Shown here piece by piece: positions 8,334 to 17,363 of a stretch of 64,000 bases of DNA; within the stretch, counting starts at the first letter, position 1; each line of letters opens with the position of its first letter. Where the stretch lies: positions 1 through 64,000 of the forward strand of contig JABSRP010000037.1 in the NCBI GenBank assembly GCA_013215145.1, written 5' to 3'. The notes beneath the pieces are model-generated. The model was not told the origin of the DNA, did not search any database, and was given only the letters and a program-made list of their open reading frames with translations. A program made the translations under genes and the position numbers. The DNA comes from Pseudobacteriovorax sp. (GTDB lineage Bacteria; Bdellovibrionota_B; Oligoflexia; Oligoflexales; Oligoflexaceae).

Positions 8334-9788
8334 TTATCGTATTGGTGGAACAAATCTATGTCCAAATTTATCGTCTGCACGTTTTACTTCTTTTAACAAT
8401 TCCCCAGCCGTCGGTGGAAAACCGCGTTCATCGAACCTTTCGTAAACATCATCCCAAAACCTACGAATCTCTCGTTGATGCAATTGAATCCCTGCAGCAC
8501 CATTTGGAATGCCTCTTAGGTTTTCAATGGAGTGCATCTGCTTTTCATTCAACACCCCAGGATATTTAGTTAAAACTCTTTGTTCAGCGGCATGGTGAAC
8601 CTGACCAATTTTATCATTTACGTGAGCGTAGTGATCTCTATAGGTTTTTCGGTAGTCTTTACGCTGAGCAATACCAAAACCAACCTTGCCTTTCTTTAGC
8701 TTATCGAGTGTTTCCTGTCCAATCTTAGCCGCAATTTGGGTAAGTTCTCCACGCTGTCGACATGGCTTGGCAGCAAAGGCGATCGGGGATAAAAACTCTT
8801 TGAATTGTTGAAACAGAGTTTTTTGATGAATCGCAAGACAAGGTAAATGGTCGACTAAGTCTTCTAAGGCCTCATCCGATTTGTCGATAGACTTTAGTAG
8901 ACCTTTCGCGTGTTTGGCGGATTTCTTCTGGGAATCTGCAAGGCGCCCAAGCGCTTTGACAGTCTTTACTAGTCCTTTTCCAGTCCCAGATAAAAAGGCT
9001 GGCACAAGGAAGGTTCCTGCGGTCATGGCTCTTTCGACATCTGAGACGTTTTCGCCGGTGACTGGATTTATTCCAAACATGATGATCGAAGCATCTTTGG
9101 CTGCGCTTATACCTGGAATAAAGTCGATTGCTGTATCAAGGAAGAATCTAGCTGTCTCGAATGCCTTAAGCCCCTCTTGGGTGTCACCAAGGAAAAATTG
9201 CTCAACTGCTAGATCCGCAAATAGTTCTGAAGCAGTAAGTAACTCGAGACGAGACTTTAAATGTTCACCACCTTCTTCTTTGATGATTACTTTCGCGTCT
9301 GATATGCGTTGGAAAAGATTGCGAAGTAGTAATCCTTCGGGAGAATCAGAATCTATCTCAAGACCAAAATCACCAAGTGTCCCAGGCCTAATTTCGCAGG
9401 CTCCATTCTCATTCCACTGACAGCCATTATGAGTAGTGATCTTCGCGCCTTCGCTTGGGTGTACCACCTGATTTAGACAGTGATACCACTTGTATTCATT
9501 ATTATAGATAAAACCATCACTGTGACGCTTACAGTTTATAAATACGCTTAACTTAACTGCAGGACCCTTCTCTTTGGGGGGCACGGCACAAAACTTACTA
9601 AAAAACTTATCTGTCTTTGCGAGCGCAAATGCACAAGTTTCCGAATCATCTTCATTATTGATGTTCGACAGAAAACTTGCTGAAGCGTTGGGACTGTCTA
9701 TATCTAGTTCTTCTTGATCGAGAACAGAGCATCCCGTAAAAAGCAGAGAAAGAAATACGACTAATAGTGAACTTTTTTTGAATAGCAA
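8334..9788 (-). CDS. Lipoprotein polymorphic toxin with pretoxin TG region and C-terminal HNH-like nuclease
   Basis: The 484-residue product has a lipoprotein signal (LLFTGC, Cys20). A Cys-bearing N-terminal region follows. About residues 215-300 are a small-residue-rich hydrophobic segment (IDFIPGISAAKDA, TAGTFLVPAFLSGTGKG) like the pretoxin TG domains before many toxin tips. The last 90 residues hold VHHAAEQRV (His398-His399), ENLRGIP and a further His near 437, a layout seen in AHH/LHH-type HNH nucleases that act on nucleic acid. The 181-residue gene immediately downstream fits an immunity protein. Placing a nuclease tip on a lipoprotein suggests surface display or delivery by contact. Toxicity is inferred. 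Confidence 0.75.
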   Translation of the reverse strand: MLFKKSSLLVVFLSLLFTGCSVLDQEELDIDSPNASASFLSNINNEDDSETCAFALAKTDKFFSKFCAVPPKEKGPAVKLSVFINCKRHSDGFIYNNEYKWYHCLNQVVHPSEGAKITTHNGCQWNENGACEIRPGTLGDFGLEIDSDSPEGLLLRNLFQRISDAKVIIKEEGGEHLKSRLELLTASELFADLAVEQFFLGDTQEGLKAFETARFFLDTAIDFIPGISAAKDASIIMFGINPVTGENVSDVERAMTAGTFLVPAFLSGTGKGLVKTVKALGRLADSQKKSAKHAKGLLKSIDKSDEALEDLVDHLPCLAIHQKTLFQQFKEFLSPIAFAAKPCRQRGELTQIAAKIGQETLDKLKKGKVGFGIAQRKDYRKTYRDHYAHVNDKIGQVHHAAEQRVLTKYPGVLNEKQMHSIENLRGIPNGAAGIQLHQREIRRFWDDVYERFDERGFPPTAGELLKEVKRADDKFGHRFVPPIR

Positions 9789-10026
9789 AACGACCTCCTA
9801 GCACGTCATTAGAATTAAAGCGCATTAAACCTCATTACGCTTTGTCAACAGCACTAGGACGAATATCTGGTTCTTAGATTTCACAAAAAAATCGAAACAT
9901 CTTTTTTCGAAATATTTAAATTTAAAAACGTCATAAGCATGAAGTAACATTTTTCTATTTGGTCAATTTCTCTAAACCAGGTAAACGTAAAAAGTTGCAC
10001 AAATGAAAAACGCGAGGAGTACCTAA

Positions 10027-10677
10027 GTGAAAAAACTATTTTTATTATTAGTAGCAAGCTGCGTATGTACAGCAGGGATAGGTTTCTATTCAAAAAAAAT
10101 GAGTGACGACTTGAAATTTGAAGGACTAAGTAACGAGATCTTGGAAACTAAAAGAGACTATTCGATCAATGAGCAGAATCTGAAGGTTAAAGACGTATCT
10201 GTCAAACCTAGTACCCGTCAAGATCAAAGAACTGAGGAAACGCAGGTATCAACAAATCCTAATTTCAAAGAGACTCCTGAAAAATTGATCGAAACGGCAG
10301 AACAAGTTGATTCGATAGGTTCTGAAACAAACAGCAACTCGAAGATTTCGGCTTTGTACTACAGCGAGGCAGAAGATCTTTTTTTACAGGCAAAAGGAGA
10401 TTCTCCAAAATTTGAAAAGAAACTGATCGATCTCTTCGAACTTGAAGAATTCGACTTCGTCCAGTCAATCGATGTGATCGAGTGTAGAGAGCGTATCTGC
10501 AAGCTAGGACTGGGCCTAAAGGAAGGTACTAGTGCAGGAAGCTATGGGCCGAAAATAGCGCGTCTTCTCAGAAAAAAGGGTCTAAGGACCATAAAAGATC
10601 AGATTGTCTATTCCACCAACGGTGACGAGTCAGATTTGAGCTTATTTTTTATTTCCAATTCAGTCGTCTCTGACTGA
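10027..10677 (+). CDS. Secreted hypothetical protein with C-terminal Cys-pair domain
   Basis: Translation most likely starts at the GTG at 10027, seven bases after GAGGAG. The 216-residue product begins with a signal sequence (KKLFLLLVASCVCTAGIGF) that may be cleaved or act as an anchor. A Glu/Thr/Ser/Asn-rich linker runs from about 30 to 110, then a globular C-terminal domain. That domain contains IECRERICKLGLGL, a closely spaced Cys pair likely to form a disulfide in the periplasm. The family is unknown to me. The next gene starts 31 bases downstream and may share its transcript. Confidence 0.65.
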   Translation: MKKLFLLLVASCVCTAGIGFYSKKMSDDLKFEGLSNEILETKRDYSINEQNLKVKDVSVKPSTRQDQRTEETQVSTNPNFKETPEKLIETAEQVDSIGSETNSNSKISALYYSEAEDLFLQAKGDSPKFEKKLIDLFELEEFDFVQSIDVIECRERICKLGLGLKEGTSAGSYGPKIARLLRKKGLRTIKDQIVYSTNGDESDLSLFFISNSVVSD

Positions 10678-10708
10678 TTTATTGATCAATTTTAGAAAAG
10701 GAGAATGT

Positions 10709-11035
10709 ATGAAAACAAAAGTTTGCGGCCTATTGTTATTGCTGGTTTCAGCAGTATCACTTGAGGCTCGAGATCGAGGGCGTTTTACAGATGGCATTAG
10801 ATGGGGAAATGATGGCTATCCCGACTGCCGCGGAGATTGTCGCACAGAAGATCGACGAAGTGGCGAATATATTTGCCATCGTTCAGGAGCCTGCCTTCCT
10901 AACTACAATATAAATGAGCGAAGGGAAAGACGAGATGAGCAGCGGGAAAGGGACCGTAGGGAGCGCGAACTGCGTGAACGAGAAAGAGAATTGCGGGAGA
11001 GGGAGCGAGAAAGAGAGCTAGACGATGAAAGATAG
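10709..11035 (+). CDS. Small secreted Cys- and Arg/Glu-rich protein
   Basis: The start is the ATG at 10709 with AAAGGAG at 10697-10703; a TTG farther up (10682) lacks such support. The 108-residue product has a signal peptide (KTKVCGLLLLLVSAVSLEA), a short segment containing IRWGNDGYPD and several Cys (C-R-G-D-C, YIC, GAC), and an extremely repetitive Arg/Glu tail of about 45 residues probably forming one charged helix. It converges on the radical SAM operon, from which a terminator separates it. The Trp-Gly-Asn triad resembles sites modified by cyclophane-forming radical SAM enzymes, but a substrate role is speculative. Confidence 0.65.
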   Translation: MKTKVCGLLLLLVSAVSLEARDRGRFTDGIRWGNDGYPDCRGDCRTEDRRSGEYICHRSGACLPNYNINERRERRDEQRERDRRERELRERERELRERERERELDDER

Positions 11036-11048
11036 GAAATAGATATTA

Positions 11049-11075
11049 ATGCGCCGTTGTTGCGGTGCATTTTTT
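11049..11075 (+). terminator. Rho-independent terminator
   Basis: ATGCGCCG and CGGTGCAT form an 8-bp stem (one G-U pair) around TTGTTG, followed by a T-tract to 11075. It lies 14 bases after the stop of the small secreted Arg/Glu-rich gene. Confidence 0.75.
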
Positions 11076-11197
11076 ATCCCACTACCCTATGGTTTTCTGC
11101 ATTTTTAGTCGCATTACTTGAATTGGCCCCAACCTGATCTTACACTTCCCCTAAAAATAAAAGTGGGTTGCCCTGTTTTGAATAAAAATTAGCAGTC

Positions 11198-12073
11198 CTA
11201 GTTTTCATTGATCTTATTCAGTGTTACCGTCGATTGCCAAATATACTCGTCTTCTTCTAAGAAATAGAAGTTGCCGTGTATCGTTTTACTTTCTTTCAAG
11301 AATACAAGCTGTAAAGCTGTTTTGGCAATGGCTTGCATTCTTGTGCCAGTTTCTGAAAAATTAATTAGGATTGTAGGAGTGTTTTCGTTATTGTTGTGTC
11401 TCACGAGCCGATCAAATCTATATTCAGAAATTCCGTATTTCGGGACATTATTCCATCCTTCCATTAGTAAAGAAAAGTGGCCAATAAAAAACTCGCTTTT
11501 TCCATCAAGTTCTTCTATATCAATACTAATGGTAAATGGCTGTCCATTGTATTTTGCTTCCCCTTGAAAACTACCCAAAAATCTATCGTGAACAAACTTT
11601 TTACTAACTTTTTGTCCCTTGCGGAAAGCTTCTTTTTGATCTTTGCTGCGAATATTCTCTAGTTGTTTCGTCAGGTCGACTAGCAATGCTTCTTCCGAAA
11701 AGAAATAGAATTTCTCTTTGGCAAGATCCTTATCTGAAGAGTTATTATTATCATTATAGTCGTTGTGAGAATCTTCAAAAGAATCTTCCTCTTCAGAATA
11801 GATCTCTCTTCTAGGTTTATCGATCGATTTATGGTTCTTAGGGTTCTTTAGATCGCCAGATTTAGGGTTTGCCTTTTGATCAGATATTGGTTCTATCTTT
11901 TTTGATTCACTAATCTCAATTTTGTTTTTGGACTCTTTAAAAATATTTTCAGGAGGTGTTGATTCGTCAGTTGCTTTTTTATCAGTTTCGTCCAGATAGT
12001 TCTCTCCCTTTTTAACTAATACGAGAGTTACAATAAGAATTGTAGCCGAAATACTTAATATAACTCTAAGCAT
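11198..12073 (-). CDS. Membrane-anchored hypothetical protein coupled to radical SAM enzyme
   Basis: The ATG at 12073 lies within the last codons of the radical SAM gene (8-bp overlap) and is preceded by AAGGAGG, so the two are co-translated. The 291-residue protein has one N-terminal membrane anchor (about residues 3-20) and a Lys/Glu/Ser/Asp/Asn-rich disordered stretch to about 115. The globular C-terminal domain has alternating hydrophobic strands (FTISIDIEELDG, YIWQSTVTLNKI). It probably faces the periplasm. The coupling suggests it is a substrate, chaperone or exporter accessory of the radical SAM enzyme. I do not recognise a family. Confidence 0.6.
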   Translation of the reverse strand: MLRVILSISATILIVTLVLVKKGENYLDETDKKATDESTPPENIFKESKNKIEISESKKIEPISDQKANPKSGDLKNPKNHKSIDKPRREIYSEEEDSFEDSHNDYNDNNNSSDKDLAKEKFYFFSEEALLVDLTKQLENIRSKDQKEAFRKGQKVSKKFVHDRFLGSFQGEAKYNGQPFTISIDIEELDGKSEFFIGHFSLLMEGWNNVPKYGISEYRFDRLVRHNNNENTPTILINFSETGTRMQAIAKTALQLVFLKESKTIHGNFYFLEEDEYIWQSTVTLNKINEN

Positions 12074-13199
12074 TATTGACCTCCTTAACTTGATTTTCTA
12101 ATAAGCTTATCATGAGATTAGTGAGACTTTTTTTTGTAAAAGTACAGAACATGGTCTGAGTGCTAGCAAAACTACCATTTTCAATGAGTTTGTTTGAGGG
12201 TGGTGCACCAAAACAAACATTAAAATACTCACAACTTTCGCTACACATTCCGACTCCTTGATCAATATCTCCTGCAATTTTTTTGAATTTCGCTGTTTCT
12301 AATCGCTGTATGAAACTATGCTCAAACACGTTTCCTAGAATAAAATCGTTTGATGATTCTAAGGTGGGCGATAGCAATTCTGGGCTGAAAGTACTAAAGT
12401 TGCCTTTTATGTCTACTGATATAATCCCGAATGGTCTTGTCTGTAATGTCAGTTTCTTTTGGCGAGGAAGTGTGAGGTTAGCAAGGCCCTGATAGAGTTT
12501 GGCAAATTCTCTACAGATTCGTGGCCTTCCTATTTTCAATGATAGACGAAATATTTCGGACATAAATCTTTTATACTTTTCGAGGTGGGTTATTTTAATT
12601 CCCGATTCATTGTGACCATCGCTTTCCTCAAGATTGAAACCGAAAGATCTACAGCCTGAATCAACTAAGTACTCAAAAATTTCACGTGGATAGTCGAGTG
12701 AATAGGGTGTTAAGACAGATATGATATCAAAGTCAATTTCATGTTTTTTTAGAAGCTCGATGCCAGATTCTACCTTTACGTGTGTACCTTGATTTGTCCA
12801 AGACTTGCGGTGACGATCATGGATGTAATTTGGTCCATCTAATGATACCCCGACTTTCACGTCATATTGCTTGAATATTTCACACCATTCATCGTCTATC
12901 AGGGTAGCATTGGTTTGAATGAGATGCTCAATTTCTATTATACTTTTTGAGTTATTGTTGACCACGTCCAAACACTTTTTAAAGTGCGTTTTACCCATGG
13001 TTAAGGGCTCTCCAGCATGCCAGAGAATTCTAGTGGAAGCTGTAAGTTTTGATTCGATTAGTCTTTCCAAGGTTTTTTTTACTACGTTTATAGGCATTCT
13101 ACTACGTACTAATCTCTGTTTAGTAGGAATATAGCAATAACTACAGTTTAGATTGCAGTAAGAAGATCCCTGAAATACGACGAGTTTATTGTTGTTCAA
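12066..13199 (-). CDS. Radical SAM/SPASM peptide maturase (Grr/cyclophane-type)
   Basis: The start is a TTG at 13199 with GGAG 8 bases before it. The 377-residue product has the radical SAM cluster motif CNLNCSYC (Cys15, Cys19, Cys22), a GEPL element near residue 65, and a C-terminal SPASM region (about 318-356). That region reads CSESCEYFNVCFGAPPSNKL, then ENGSFASTQTMFC. This tail is very like the GrrM/cyclophane-forming maturases that cross-link aromatic side chains of peptides. No obvious dedicated precursor is adjacent: the short frame just upstream is the tail of an interrupted signalling gene. The overlapping downstream gene is the likeliest partner. Confidence 0.85.
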   Translation of the reverse strand: MNNNKLVVFQGSSYCNLNCSYCYIPTKQRLVRSRMPINVVKKTLERLIESKLTASTRILWHAGEPLTMGKTHFKKCLDVVNNNSKSIIEIEHLIQTNATLIDDEWCEIFKQYDVKVGVSLDGPNYIHDRHRKSWTNQGTHVKVESGIELLKKHEIDFDIISVLTPYSLDYPREIFEYLVDSGCRSFGFNLEESDGHNESGIKITHLEKYKRFMSEIFRLSLKIGRPRICREFAKLYQGLANLTLPRQKKLTLQTRPFGIISVDIKGNFSTFSPELLSPTLESSNDFILGNVFEHSFIQRLETAKFKKIAGDIDQGVGMCSESCEYFNVCFGAPPSNKLIENGSFASTQTMFCTFTKKSLTNLMISLLENQVKEVNNA

Positions 13200-13212
13200 T
13201 CTATATCTCCAT

Positions 13213-13241
13213 GTTTTCTACGAGAGGTCCTCGTAGAAAAC
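13213..13241 (-). repeat. Perfect 12-bp inverted repeat between signalling gene and radical SAM gene
   Basis: GTTTTCTACGAG and CTCGTAGAAAAC are perfect inverse copies with a 5-base loop. On the minus strand it follows the signalling-gene stop by 6 bases and precedes the radical SAM Shine-Dalgarno. There is no T-run after it, so it is more likely an RNA processing or attenuation structure than a simple terminator. Confidence 0.6.
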
Positions 13242-13247
13242 CTTTGT

Positions 13248-13416
13248 TTAAGCTATGGACTCTCCGGGGTCTCTTACACACTCAATAAAAGAACCTATGC
13301 CGTCATCCCACGAATCACAGTCAGCTAAGTATGTTGGCAGTTGGTTAAGACTTCTACCAATCAACTCTAAATTTGAGTCTTTTATTGAAGAACCTTGAAT
13401 CGTTCCGATAGACGTT
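13248..13416 (-). pseudogene. 3' end of the IS3-interrupted TPR-Hpt gene
   Basis: This stretch encodes the final 55 or so residues (from TSIGTIQGSSIKD to the stop after PGESIA) of the protein beginning at 17106. With the IS3 element and one copy of its GTT target repeat removed, codons on both sides join in one frame: ...IVTHALT then SIGTIQ.... The apparent 64-residue gene read from GTG or ATG codons at 13425-13442 uses start codons that belong to the IS left end. It should not be called an independent peptide gene, although fortuitous expression from inside the IS is possible. Confidence 0.85.
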
Positions 13417-13479
13417 TGAAGTGGCATCATTTCCACGGACACCCGTATAGTTTACAATCTAAACTTTACGGAGGACACA

Positions 13480-13773
13480 ATGGTCAAAAAGAAGCAACGC
13501 AATCGCTATTCCAAGGAATTCAAGTCAAACGCGGTTAAAATGAGCCTAAAAGATGGGGTTCAAGTAAAAGATGTAGCCCGCGAACTAGGGATACCTTCCA
13601 CTTACCTTTCCAACTGGAGGAAGGACTTTCTATCATCTCAGGAGGCCGAGGCTGTTGAAGCTAGGGTGGATGCCATTTCAGAGGCTAAGAAGCTAAAGGA
13701 AGAAAACCGGAAGCTCAAAATGGAGCTCGAGATCGTAAAAAAAGCCGCGGTCTTCTTCGCGAGCCAAAAGTAG
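13480..13773 (+). CDS. IS3 transposase OrfA
   Basis: A 97-residue protein with an N-terminal helix-turn-helix (RYSKEFKSNAVKMSL, then VARELGIPSTYLSNWRKDF) and a C-terminal leucine-zipper-like coiled coil (KKLKEENRKLKMELEIVKKA). It binds the element ends and, by ribosomal frameshifting at an A7 tract, supplies the N-terminus of the OrfAB transposase. The ATG at 13480 is preceded by ACGGAGGA. Length and layout are typical for the family. Confidence 0.93.
   Translation: MVKKKQRNRYSKEFKSNAVKMSLKDGVQVKDVARELGIPSTYLSNWRKDFLSSQEAEAVEARVDAISEAKKLKEENRKLKMELEIVKKAAVFFASQK
13737..13743 (+). promoter_or_regulatory. Slippery A7 site for -1 frameshift
   Basis: GTA AAA AAA GCC in the orfA frame gives A AAA AAA, the classical IS3 slippery heptamer. 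A -1 slip places the ribosome in the orfB frame, which is open from here to 14630. Any stimulating downstream structure was not determined. Confidence 0.8.
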
Positions 13774-14630
13774 ACCGCTATAGATATATCAAGCGACACT
13801 CGGCTAATTACCCAGTAAGGCTTTTATGTCAGGCTCTTGAGGTATCGAGCAGTGGCTACTATGATTGGCTCTCCAGAAGCCCCAGCGCGCGTGAGAAAGA
13901 GAATGAGATCTTGCGTCGGAGAACTGAGGAATCTCATCGCGAGTCCTATGGGACCTATGGCAGAAGACGGATAGCTAAGGATCTTGCCAATTCAGGATTT
14001 TGCGCCTCACCAAGTCGAGTCGAGCGCCGCATGAAGGAGATTGGAATACAGGGCTATGTACCCCCGTCGTTTCGCAAGACAACGATACCCGATGCAGCCA
14101 CAGCTAATAGTCCTAACATGCTGAAAGATAGCTTCGATCTTTCAGAGCCAAATCAAGTGTGGGTAACCGATATAACCTACGTTGCTACCAGAGAGGGATG
14201 GGTCTACCTCTGTGTTTTTATCGACCTCTACTCTCGAAAGGTTGTAGGATGGGCTATAGATGACAATATGCGTGCAGACCTGGTGATCAAAGCCTTTGAG
14301 ATGGCCTATCGATGCAGGAAGCCCACGCATGGATTGGTGGTTCATAGTGATTGTGGCGGGCAATACAAATCGACCCGGTTTCGACGCCTACTTTGGAAAC
14401 GAAAAGTAAAACAGAGCATGACTCATGCAGGTAACTGCTACGATAATGCTTATGCAGAAAGCTTTTTCAGTACACTAAAGAAGGATTTAATCAGAGGAGT
14501 TAAGTTTGAAGCTAGAGAGTCGGCAAAAAGCGCTATGTTTGAATACATTGAGGCGTTCTATAATCGACGCAGATTGCACTCAGGGCTTGATTACAAATCA
14601 CCTGAGCAATTCGAAAATGAAATAGCTTAA
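13743..14630 (+). CDS. IS3 transposase OrfB (rve integrase core)
   Basis: The frame is open from the slippery site to 14630. It has an HTH_21-like region (RESYGTYGRRRIAKDL) and an integrase core with the DDE triad: Asp in VWVTDITYV, Asp in VVHSDCGGQY and Glu in NAYAESFFSTLKKDL. It ends with the usual RRRLHSGLDYKSPEQFE. The family consensus HSDRGSQY is slightly altered to HSDCGGQY, outside the catalytic Asp. It is intact, so the element could still transpose. It is made as an OrfAB fusion rather than from its own start. Confidence 0.92.
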   Translation, partial: SRGLLREPKVDRYRYIKRHSANYPVRLLCQALEVSSSGYYDWLSRSPSAREKENEILRRRTEESHRESYGTYGRRRIAKDLANSGFCASPSRVERRMKEIGIQGYVPPSFRKTTIPDAATANSPNMLKDSFDLSEPNQVWVTDITYVATREGWVYLCVFIDLYSRKVVGWAIDDNMRADLVIKAFEMAYRCRKPTHGLVVHSDCGGQYKSTRFRRLLWKRKVKQSMTHAGNCYDNAYAESFFSTLKKDLIRGVKFEARESAKSAMFEYIEAFYNRRRLHSGLDYKSPEQFENEIA

Positions 14631-14659
14631 TGGGTGTCCGTTTTTTCAATACCACTCCA

Positions 14660-17106
14660 GTTAGTGCATGAGTTACGATATCAATCGAATCGGTTAATAA
14701 ATCCTGCTTCAACTGATTAAAATTCGATGTAACAGAGTATGTCAGGGGTATTGATTTGCTTTTTAGCATTAATTCAATACTATTAAAAATCTTTCCTAGA
14801 CCTCCATACATTGTCACATTGACTGAAACGTTGTCATTTTTAAGTCTTTCAAAGATTTCGAAGCAGAATTTAGTCGTCTCTTCAAAGTGAAATAGATCTT
14901 TTTCTAGATGAGTCCGTTCGTTTCTATTTTCCTTCAAACCAATAATTGCATGTTCCATGTTATGAATATCTAATGCGAGCTGCTTCAGCGAAAGTACCCG
15001 TGCGCTACACTTTAAGGAGTGCAGAATCGCCAATACTTCTTCAGCACTCCACGATTCACTTTTAATCTGTACAATTGTGTTTTGACATCTTTCAAAGAGC
15101 TGTCTCATGTTTAAAGTGTTGTCCAGCATCTGGGATGAGATTTCAACTCCAAGTTCATAGTTTAGATCTTTCTTCCTAACTTCTTCTTGCAAGGCTTTGG
15201 TTTCGGTAATATCTTTGACAACCATCATTAGTTTTTTGACAATTCCTCCTTGAACCATAGGATACCAATCTATTTGTAGAATCCTATCATTATCAATCGC
15301 AAATTCACCATTGATTAGATGATTGTTGAGTAGATAGTTTTCAATTTCGCTACCTATGCATAATTTGATGATATCTTCTATTTGGTCACGTTGATCATTT
15401 TTTATTTTCATAATATCTAAGACATCTTTGACTTTGAAATTTTTGATATCTTTGTCTTTATTAAAGTTTAAGAGATCCTGGATTTTTGGAGAAAACTCGT
15501 CATCAAACCTCTCACAACTACCCACTGTCGCAATGCCTAGTTCAATATTTTTCAGTATATCCTCAATCTTTTTCTTTTGATTTCTAATAACATGTCTCGA
15601 CCGAGATATAAGAATGATACCTAATATAAGGAATACCACTGTGATGATAGAAATACTGAGAATTATTCGAAGGTACCTGGCACTCTTAATTTCCTCGGCT
15701 TGTAATTGATTTTCTTGCTCTAGAAGTTTATTTTGAGTCGTGATAAAATTGTTTTCCCGAATATATAGTAGTTTTTTTGACTCTTCATTTCTCCGTTTTT
15801 CTTTAATACTACTAAAAAGTTCATGATATTTAAGAGCTTCAGAATGATCTTGAATCTCTTTATAGAATTCATATCCTAAGCCGTATAAGTTTTCTTTTAG
15901 ATCATCCCGTCCCGTTCCTTCTAAAAGCTTTAATGCTTCTAGAAACGAAACTTTTGCCTTTTGGGCATCACCTAATGCTCGATAGGCTCTGAAATAGTTT
16001 CTCTTGTAAGAATAACGATCAAAGTTCGTCCAGTGTTTTTGATCGATACTCTTCATACTATCTAGTATTGTAATAGATTCAGCTGGCAGATCCTGAGAGA
16101 TTTTTTGATAAGACAGTTGGGTATCCAAGTAGATGATATCGGCGAATAGATTGTTATTTTTCGCAATTTTCATTGCTTTTTCGTAGTAAAGTGTCGCTTT
16201 TGGAAAATTCTTTTGATTAATATAGTTGTTGTATATATTTCCTAGGATGAAAGTTTTCTGAATCACGCCAATGGATTCGTGTTCAAGGTGTTTTTCCGCC
16301 ATAAGCAGGTAGGAAAGCTCTTCATCATACTTGTCCAAACTGTATTTTAGTACAGCAACCTCGTTCAATGTTTCGATCAGAAGGGAAACCATGCCTTGCT
16401 GTTTAAAATAGGCAATAACAATTTGATAGATATCCATAGCCTCAGCGTATTGACCAAGCCTTCGATAGGAAAATGCAATATTCTTTCGTTGAACCATCAT
16501 TTGATTCTTAAGACCAAAATGCTCCGAAAGTTCAAGAGCTTTCTTCCTATATTCTATCGATTTTTGGTTATCTCCCTTCATAGTAAACATAAAAGAAATT
16601 CGGTCGAAAAACGGATAAATTTCGAGACTGACTTGATCTTCATAAAGGTCTATCGCCTGCTGAATATTAGTAGTTGCGAGGTCCCAGCTTCGTCCAGCGG
16701 CGTGGATCATTCCATTGTAAAAATGATACCTACCTTGAACAAAGAGCCCTAAATTCTCTGATTTAAAATATTGGCTAAGTTCCTCTAGTTTTACCCGAGC
16801 TTGATCTAGCTGTTTTTCCTTACGACTAGCAACCAGGGCTTCAATTTGCAAGATTTTTGCAATTGCGAGATATTTTTGATTATTTGTTTGCGAATATTGT
16901 GTCTCAAATTCCCCAGTTAATGACTTCCAAAGCTCAATCTTTTCCGATCTTTTTGGAGCAAGATCATTCCATTGGCGCAGATTCAATCGATTTATCACTT
17001 CATGATATTTCTTATCGACGGTCAAATTTTTGAATTCTGGCGAAAGCTTAACTAGAGATAGGCTTTCTGTTGAATACATAAAAATAAGAATTAACAGCCA
17101 TTTCAC
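14660..17106 (-). pseudogene. TPR - membrane - PAS - Hpt signalling protein, interrupted by IS3
   Basis: From the ATG at 17106 the protein has a signal-like N-terminus and a long TPR-type helical region (about 60-430) of the sort found in periplasmic sensory domains. One membrane helix follows near 475-498 (RIILSISIITVVFLILGIIL), then a coiled linker, a PAS-like domain (about 525-640) and an Hpt domain with LHSLKCSARVLSL carrying the phospho-His. Other kinases in the window follow this with a HATPase; here the remaining C-terminus is short, so it may be an Hpt relay protein. The IS3 element removes the natural last 55 residues and adds about 35 foreign ones. Confidence 0.85.
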
Positions 17107-17363
17107 ATCTAATCCTTTAACGCATTAGCTTTTTCTAATAATGATAAGCAATGAAACTTTGTAGATTCCATTCACTTTGTTTAATAACGGATACATTATG
17201 ACATAATTTTGTAGGAATAAATTCGCCCAGTTTCCCGTTTTTTCCTTCGCTAAACAAATAGAGAAAGTCTAGGAAAATATCTTTATGATATTAGGCAGTT
17301 AAACATTTTCCTGATTGTATATCTCTTCCAGAAGAAAGCCTTCCGAGATGTTGCCGTGATCCA

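Larger units (their letters stand above)
13417..14659 (+). mobile_element. Complete IS3-family insertion sequence, 1243 bp
   Basis: Left end TGAAGTGGCAT at 13417 and right end ATACCACTCCA at 14659 are imperfect inverse repeats with a second matching block ACGGACACCC further in. A direct repeat GTT flanks it (13414-13416 and 14660-14662), the 3-bp duplication usual for IS3. It carries orfA and orfB in the frame relation needed for a -1 frameshift fusion, both intact. It therefore appears recent and potentially active. It interrupts the TPR-Hpt signalling gene about 55 codons before its end. Confidence 0.92.

Noticed and set aside
8881-9420. 179-codon plus-strand frame inside the toxin gene
   Set aside because: Antisense shadow with no ribosome site; the minus-strand toxin has lipoprotein signal and domain structure.
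13248-13442. A 64-residue 'RiPP precursor' immediately upstream of the radical SAM gene
   Set aside because: Its start codons lie inside the IS3 left end, and the frame joins exactly to the TPR-Hpt gene when the IS is removed; it is that gene's C-terminus.
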